Shown: piece after piece, positions 60,296-64,000 of the stretch | How positions within the stretch are numbered: the first letter of the stretch is position 1 | Layout: the number at the start of each line of letters is the position of its first letter | Source of the DNA: Gemmatimonadota bacterium | Lineage (GTDB): Bacteria; Gemmatimonadota; Gemmatimonadetes; Longimicrobiales; Gaopeijiaceae | Reading direction: 5' to 3' | DNA length: 64,000 bases | Assembly: GCA_040882465.1 (NCBI GenBank) | Contig: JBBEBG010000017.1 | Span: 29,297-93,296 of the forward strand | Translations under genes and position numbers: made by a program | The notes under the pieces: model-generated | The model's input: the letters and a program-made list of their open reading frames with translations, nothing else | What the model was told of the DNA's origin: nothing | Databases searched by the model: none

Positions 60296-61750
60296 ATGAC
60301 ACCAGACTCCAGCGCCACCCCCTCGCAACGCGTCGTACTCAAGTTCGGCGGCACGAGCGTTTCTTCGCTCGGCGGGTGGAACACCATCGCCGACCTCGTG
60401 CGGACCCGCACCGCTTCGGGACAGCGGCTCCTGATCGTGCACTCGGCACTCGCCGGCGTCACGGACGTCCTCGAGCGTCTCCCTGAAGAGGCGATGGCGG
60501 GCCGCCACGAGGGGGTTCTCCGGGGCCTCGAGGAGAAACACTACAGGCTCTGCGAGGAACTCGGAGTGGACGGCCCCGCCCTCCTCGCCCAGGAGCTGGC
60601 TGAGCTGGGAAAAAGCGCGCAGGGAATCGCGCTCCTGGCGGAGGTGACCGCGCGAATTCGCGCTCGGATCCTCACCTTCGGGGAGCGGCTCTCGACGCGA
60701 CTCGGGGCCGCGTATCTGGGGGCCCATGACCTTCCCGTGGAATGGCTGGATGCTGGCGAGCTGCTTCCCGCGGTGGATACGGAGCGGCAAACCGGAAACG
60801 CCATCTGGCTCTCGGCGGAGTGCAGCCCGGACTTCGATCCGGCGCTGCGGCGGCGCCTCGACTCGATTCCCGGGTTCGGGCTCACGCAGGGGTTCATCGC
60901 GAAAAACGCCTCCGGAGAGCCGGTGGTCCTCGGGCGCGGCGGTTCGGACACGGCGGCCGCGTATCTCGCCGGGAAGTGGGGAGCGGACTGGCTCGAAGTC
61001 TGGTCCGACGTCCCGGGAATGTTCAGCGCGGATCCGCGCATCGTTCCGACGGCGCGTCTCCTCCGGCGGTTGAACTACCAGGAGGCCCAGGAGATCACGA
61101 CGACGGGAAGCCAGGTCCTCCACCCGCGCGCGATCCGGGCGCTTCGGGACCGCGAGATCCCCATCCACCTCAAGAGCACGCACGACCCGTCGGCGCCGAA
61201 CACCGTCATTCTCCCGGCGGAGGCGACCGGACCTGCACACATGAAGGCAATCTCCCGGAAAAAGAAGGTCGTTCTCGTCTCGATGGAAACGTTGGGCATG
61301 TGGCAGGAAGTGGGTTTCCTCGCCCGCGCCTTCGCGGTCTTCCGAGACGTCGGACTTTCCGTGGACCTGGTGTCGACCTCGGAGACGACCGTCACCGTCT
61401 CGCTCGATCCGCGAGCGACCCTTCTCGACGATCAGCTCCTGGGCCGCCTTCAGGGCGCGCTGGGACGTTTTTGCCGGGTCCAGATCATCCGCCCCTGCGC
61501 CGCGGTCAGCTTGGTGGGGAGCCGCATCCGGGACCTCCTCCACGGGATGGGACCGGCGATGCAGGCCTTCGAGGGGCACCGGATCCACCTGATGAGCCAG
61601 GCGGCGAGCGACCTGAATTTCACCGTCGTCGTGGACGAGGAGGGCGCGGACCGGCTGGTGCGGGATCTGCACGAGATCCTGATTCCAAAGACCGCGGACC
61701 CCGACATCTTCGGACCGTCGTGGGAAGAGCTCGCGAAACGGCGGGACTAG
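60296..61750 (+). CDS. lysC: Aspartate kinase
   Basis: A 484-residue aspartokinase, first step toward lysine, threonine and methionine. The catalytic KFGGTSVSS is at residues 16-24, ILTFGERLSTRLGAAYL and GRGGSDTAAAYLAGKWGADW in the kinase domain, and two ACT-like segments (VSMETLGMWQEVGFLARAF and IHLMSQAASDLNFTVVVDEE) provide feedback control. It resembles the kinase half of bifunctional LysC fusions but has no second catalytic domain. There is no Shine-Dalgarno before the ATG at 60296, and a TATTCT box lies 12 bases upstream, so it may be read from a leaderless mRNA. Confidence 0.95.
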   Translation: MTPDSSATPSQRVVLKFGGTSVSSLGGWNTIADLVRTRTASGQRLLIVHSALAGVTDVLERLPEEAMAGRHEGVLRGLEEKHYRLCEELGVDGPALLAQELAELGKSAQGIALLAEVTARIRARILTFGERLSTRLGAAYLGAHDLPVEWLDAGELLPAVDTERQTGNAIWLSAECSPDFDPALRRRLDSIPGFGLTQGFIAKNASGEPVVLGRGGSDTAAAYLAGKWGADWLEVWSDVPGMFSADPRIVPTARLLRRLNYQEAQEITTTGSQVLHPRAIRALRDREIPIHLKSTHDPSAPNTVILPAEATGPAHMKAISRKKKVVLVSMETLGMWQEVGFLARAFAVFRDVGLSVDLVSTSETTVTVSLDPRATLLDDQLLGRLQGALGRFCRVQIIRPCAAVSLVGSRIRDLLHGMGPAMQAFEGHRIHLMSQAASDLNFTVVVDEEGADRLVRDLHEILIPKTADPDIFGPSWEELAKRRD

Positions 61751-61761
61751 GGGCCAGGTTG

Positions 61762-61890
61762 CGGGGCGGCGGGGTGGAGGGGGGAGGCCTCCGCTCCCTG
61801 CCATCCGCGGATCCATCCCCTCCGCAATCTATCTTCGTCCTCCGCTCCTGGACGGTCGCGTAGTCCTCCCCCCTCCACCCCGCCGCCCCG
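61762..61890. repeat. Perfect 26-bp inverted repeat around a 77-bp spacer, downstream of lysC
   Basis: The arms at 61762-61787 and 61865-61890 are exact reverse complements. One strand is a run of G-tracts (GGGG, GGGG, GGGGGG separated by a few bases) with G-quadruplex potential. The spacer contains the palindrome ATCCGCGGAT (61803-61812) and two copies of CCTCCGCTCC. The arms lack an adjoining U-tract, so this is not a standard terminator, and no target duplication is visible at the ends. It could be a repeated intergenic element or a strong mRNA 3' structure. Confidence 0.75.
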
Positions 61891-62012
61891 ACGGCCCATC
61901 CCAACACCCCCCGCGTCTTTGCTTGTCCCTCCAGGAGGGCAGGCGTACCTTGCCCTTGAATGTCCCTGAGGCATTGGATGCCCCGTCACTGCGTCCCATC
62001 AGGAGGCCCCCG

Positions 62013-64000
62013 ATGAGCACTCGACTCTGCGCGCTCGTCGCCTTATTTGTGTTCGTCCAGGCGGCGCCGGCGCTCGCGCAGGACCAGGCCGATGGCCCCG
62101 CCTACCAGGTGCCTCCACAGGCGATCTTGGACGTCCTCGATGCGGAGCCGCTCCCGGAGGTGGCAACGAGCCCGTCGCGCGACGTCATCGCGCTCCTCCC
62201 GCGGCGCTCCATGCCCTCCATCGCCGAATTGGCCATGCCCATGCTTCCGTTGGCCGGAACTCGGGTCAATCCAGCCACCAACGGACCGCAGCGCGCCCCC
62301 GCGGGGACGGGAATCACGTTTCGTGACATCACTACGGGTGCCGAGCGACGAGTCCAGGTACCCGAAGGTGCACACGTCGCATTCCTGGGATTCTCACCGG
62401 ACGGCCGTCGCTTCGCCTTCACGAATACGACCGGCACGCGGGTGGACCTGTATGTCGGGGATGTGACGACCGCCGAGACGCGCAGAGTGGACGCTGCCCT
62501 GAACCCGCTGGTGGGCGGGTGCGACTGGCTGAATGACAGCGCTTCGCTCCTTTGCACCTTCGTCCCACCGGGACGCGGGCCGGCGCCGGGCCTGCCGGCC
62601 GCGCCGGCGGGCCCCAACGTCCAGGAAAACTTCGGGGCGCCCGGCCCGATTCCGACGTACCAGGATCTCCTCGCCAGCGCACACGATGAGGCGCTGTTCG
62701 AATATCACTTCACGAGCGAACTCGCCTTCGTGGACGCGGCGACGGGCCGCCGCACGATCGTGGGTCTCCCTGGGTTGGTCACTGCAGCGGCGGCACCGGG
62801 CGGGGAGTACCTGCTCATCACGAGAATCAAGCGGCCTTTCTCACGCTTGTTGACGTGGGGCGGGTTCCCTCAGGATATCGAGATCTGGAACCGCGGTGGG
62901 GAGCGCCTCCGGACGATCGCCGACGTTCCGACGCGGGATGCCGTGCCGATCAACGGAGTGATCACGGGCCCGCGCTCGGTTCGATGGGCTCCGCTCGATC
63001 CAGCCACGCTCGTCTGGGTGGAGGCGCTGGATGGGGGCGATCTCCGAAACAGCGTCCCGCACCGCGACCGGGTCCTCACATTGATCCCGCCCTTCACAGG
63101 GACTCCAATGGAGGTGGCGAGGACCGAGTACCGATACGGGGGGGCGAGCTGGACCGAGGAGGGCCTCATCCTGCTCACCGAAAACGACCGCGACACTCGG
63201 ACGACGCGCACCTGGGTGATGAGCGCGAATTGGACCGAGCCGCGCAAGTTGTGGGATCGCCCGCAGCAGGACAGTTACGGCAATCCTGGGAGCCCGGTTT
63301 TTCGCCCCGGCACCGGCGCCATCCTGCAGGACGGCGACGCGATCTACCTCACCGGCGCGGGCGCCTCACCCGACGGAGACCTTCCCTTCCTGGACCGTCT
63401 CGACCTCGAGAATTTCGCGACGGAGCGCCTCTTCCGGAGCGACACCGAGAGCTACGAGACGGTCGTGGGTCTGCTCGACGATGGCGCCACGAGGGTGATC
63501 ACGCGAAGGGAGACGAGAACGAACCCGCCGAACTATTTCGTGCGGGATCTCGGGGCCGGGACGATGCAGGCGGTCACGGATTTCGCCGATCCCCACCCGG
63601 AGATCACGCAGGCCATGGCCGATCGCCGGTTCGTCACTTACGCGCGGGAGGACGGCCTCCCCCTGAGCGGGACGATCTACCTCCCGGCCGGTTATGAGGA
63701 AGGGGATCGAGTGCCAATGCTGGTGTGGGCTTATCCGCGCGAATTCGTGGACCCCGGCGCGGCGGGCCAGGTCGTGGGTTCGCCGAACCGGTATACCCCG
63801 GTCACGGGCGCCTCCCACCTCCTCTTCCTCACCCAGGGGTACGCGATCTTCGACGGTCCTTCCATGCCGATCGTCGGACCCGGCGAGACGGCCAACGACC
63901 AGTACGTCGAGCAGCTCGTGTCGAGCGCCCGGGCCGCAGTCGATCATGCGGTGGAGCTCGGCATCGCCGATCGAGACCGAGTCGCGGTCGGAGGCCACAG
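62013..64000 (+). CDS. Secreted S9-family peptidase (glutamyl-endopeptidase-like), truncated at window edge
   Basis: An open frame of 662 codons runs to the right edge without a stop. It starts at an ATG behind AGGAGG, with a signal peptide ending APALAQ. The first 440 residues are a beta-propeller (FLGFSPDGRRFAFTNTTG, CDWLNDSASLL). The hydrolase domain follows: YLPAGYEEGDRVPMLVWAYP, GSPNRYTPVTGASHLLFL, IVGPGETANDQYVEQLVSSA and VAVGGH, after which the window ends inside the codon expected to be the catalytic Ser of GGHS. The pattern matches bacterial and plant glutamyl endopeptidases of the prolyl oligopeptidase family. The Asp and His of the triad lie outside. Confidence 0.9.
   Translation, partial: MSTRLCALVALFVFVQAAPALAQDQADGPAYQVPPQAILDVLDAEPLPEVATSPSRDVIALLPRRSMPSIAELAMPMLPLAGTRVNPATNGPQRAPAGTGITFRDITTGAERRVQVPEGAHVAFLGFSPDGRRFAFTNTTGTRVDLYVGDVTTAETRRVDAALNPLVGGCDWLNDSASLLCTFVPPGRGPAPGLPAAPAGPNVQENFGAPGPIPTYQDLLASAHDEALFEYHFTSELAFVDAATGRRTIVGLPGLVTAAAAPGGEYLLITRIKRPFSRLLTWGGFPQDIEIWNRGGERLRTIADVPTRDAVPINGVITGPRSVRWAPLDPATLVWVEALDGGDLRNSVPHRDRVLTLIPPFTGTPMEVARTEYRYGGASWTEEGLILLTENDRDTRTTRTWVMSANWTEPRKLWDRPQQDSYGNPGSPVFRPGTGAILQDGDAIYLTGAGASPDGDLPFLDRLDLENFATERLFRSDTESYETVVGLLDDGATRVITRRETRTNPPNYFVRDLGAGTMQAVTDFADPHPEITQAMADRRFVTYAREDGLPLSGTIYLPAGYEEGDRVPMLVWAYPREFVDPGAAGQVVGSPNRYTPVTGASHLLFLTQGYAIFDGPSMPIVGPGETANDQYVEQLVSSARAAVDHAVELGIADRDRVAVGGH

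Noticed and set aside
61762-61890. Insertion sequence with terminal inverted repeats
   Set aside because: The space between arms is only 77 bp, there is no transposase and no target duplication is visible.

Overview
The window is GC-rich DNA (roughly 65-70 percent by eye) with dense, short-spaced genes, many GTG and TTG starts and many overlapping stop/start pairs. Envelope genes point to a Gram-negative-type bacterium: a TolC-family channel, small outer-membrane barrels, several lipoproteins and many exported peptidases. Secreted M1, M28 and S9 peptidases, a PQQ dehydrogenase beside a cytochrome c/copper protein, and collagen-like repeats would suit a soil or sediment bacterium of the Gemmatimonadota type. 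That assignment is inference from gene content; there is no rRNA here.

Region by region. 1-9.5 kb: a truncated collagen-like protein, a CoA-transferase/TPP-enzyme pair, an M28-like exopeptidase, a zinc-free MDR reductase, an aldehyde dehydrogenase and a class I aminotransferase. 9.5-16.5 kb: an AceE-like pyruvate dehydrogenase E1, a large DUF6351-type esterase lipoprotein, an alpha/beta hydrolase, a DUF6544-like lipoprotein and a membrane methyltransferase. 16.5-21.4 kb: a minus-strand run of envelope genes (lipid kinase, glycosyltransferase, DUF5602-like lipoprotein, small barrel, DUF4202, mtgA, nitroreductase). 21.6-27 kb: a zinc phospholipase C-like protein, a PAP2 phosphatase, msrP with an msrQ fused to an NmrA-like domain, a cell-wall amidase and a DUF4136 lipoprotein. 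27-34 kb: a periplasmic oxidation operon (cytochrome c/copper-type protein, secreted protein, PQQ dehydrogenase), a cupin and an M1 peptidase. 34.3-36.7 kb: two TadE-like proteins and a TadG-like von Willebrand A protein.

36.72-41.08 kb is the most interesting part: a 4.3-kb island inserted into the 3' half of a tRNA-Lys(TTT) gene, bounded by two perfect 44-bp direct repeats. It encodes two paralogous cytosine-5 methyltransferases, an HNH endonuclease with a large unassigned N-terminus, and a Vsr mismatch endonuclease, all in one tightly overlapping operon. This looks like a complete restriction-modification-repair module carried by an element with no recognisable integrase.

Beyond the tRNA lie core genes: ffh-rpsP-rimM-trmD-rplS-rnhB, a TolC-family protein, purA, a trpS-pilT-dapA-like operon, an inositol-monophosphatase-family gene, hsp20, a lysine operon (dapB-dapA-dapD-lrp), a sodium symporter with a GlcNAc-kinase-like protein, a stand-alone aspartate kinase, and a secreted S9 glutamyl-endopeptidase-like protein that is cut by the window edge at its predicted catalytic serine. 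The lysine genes and lysC together cover several steps from aspartate to diaminopimelate, for lysine and cell wall.
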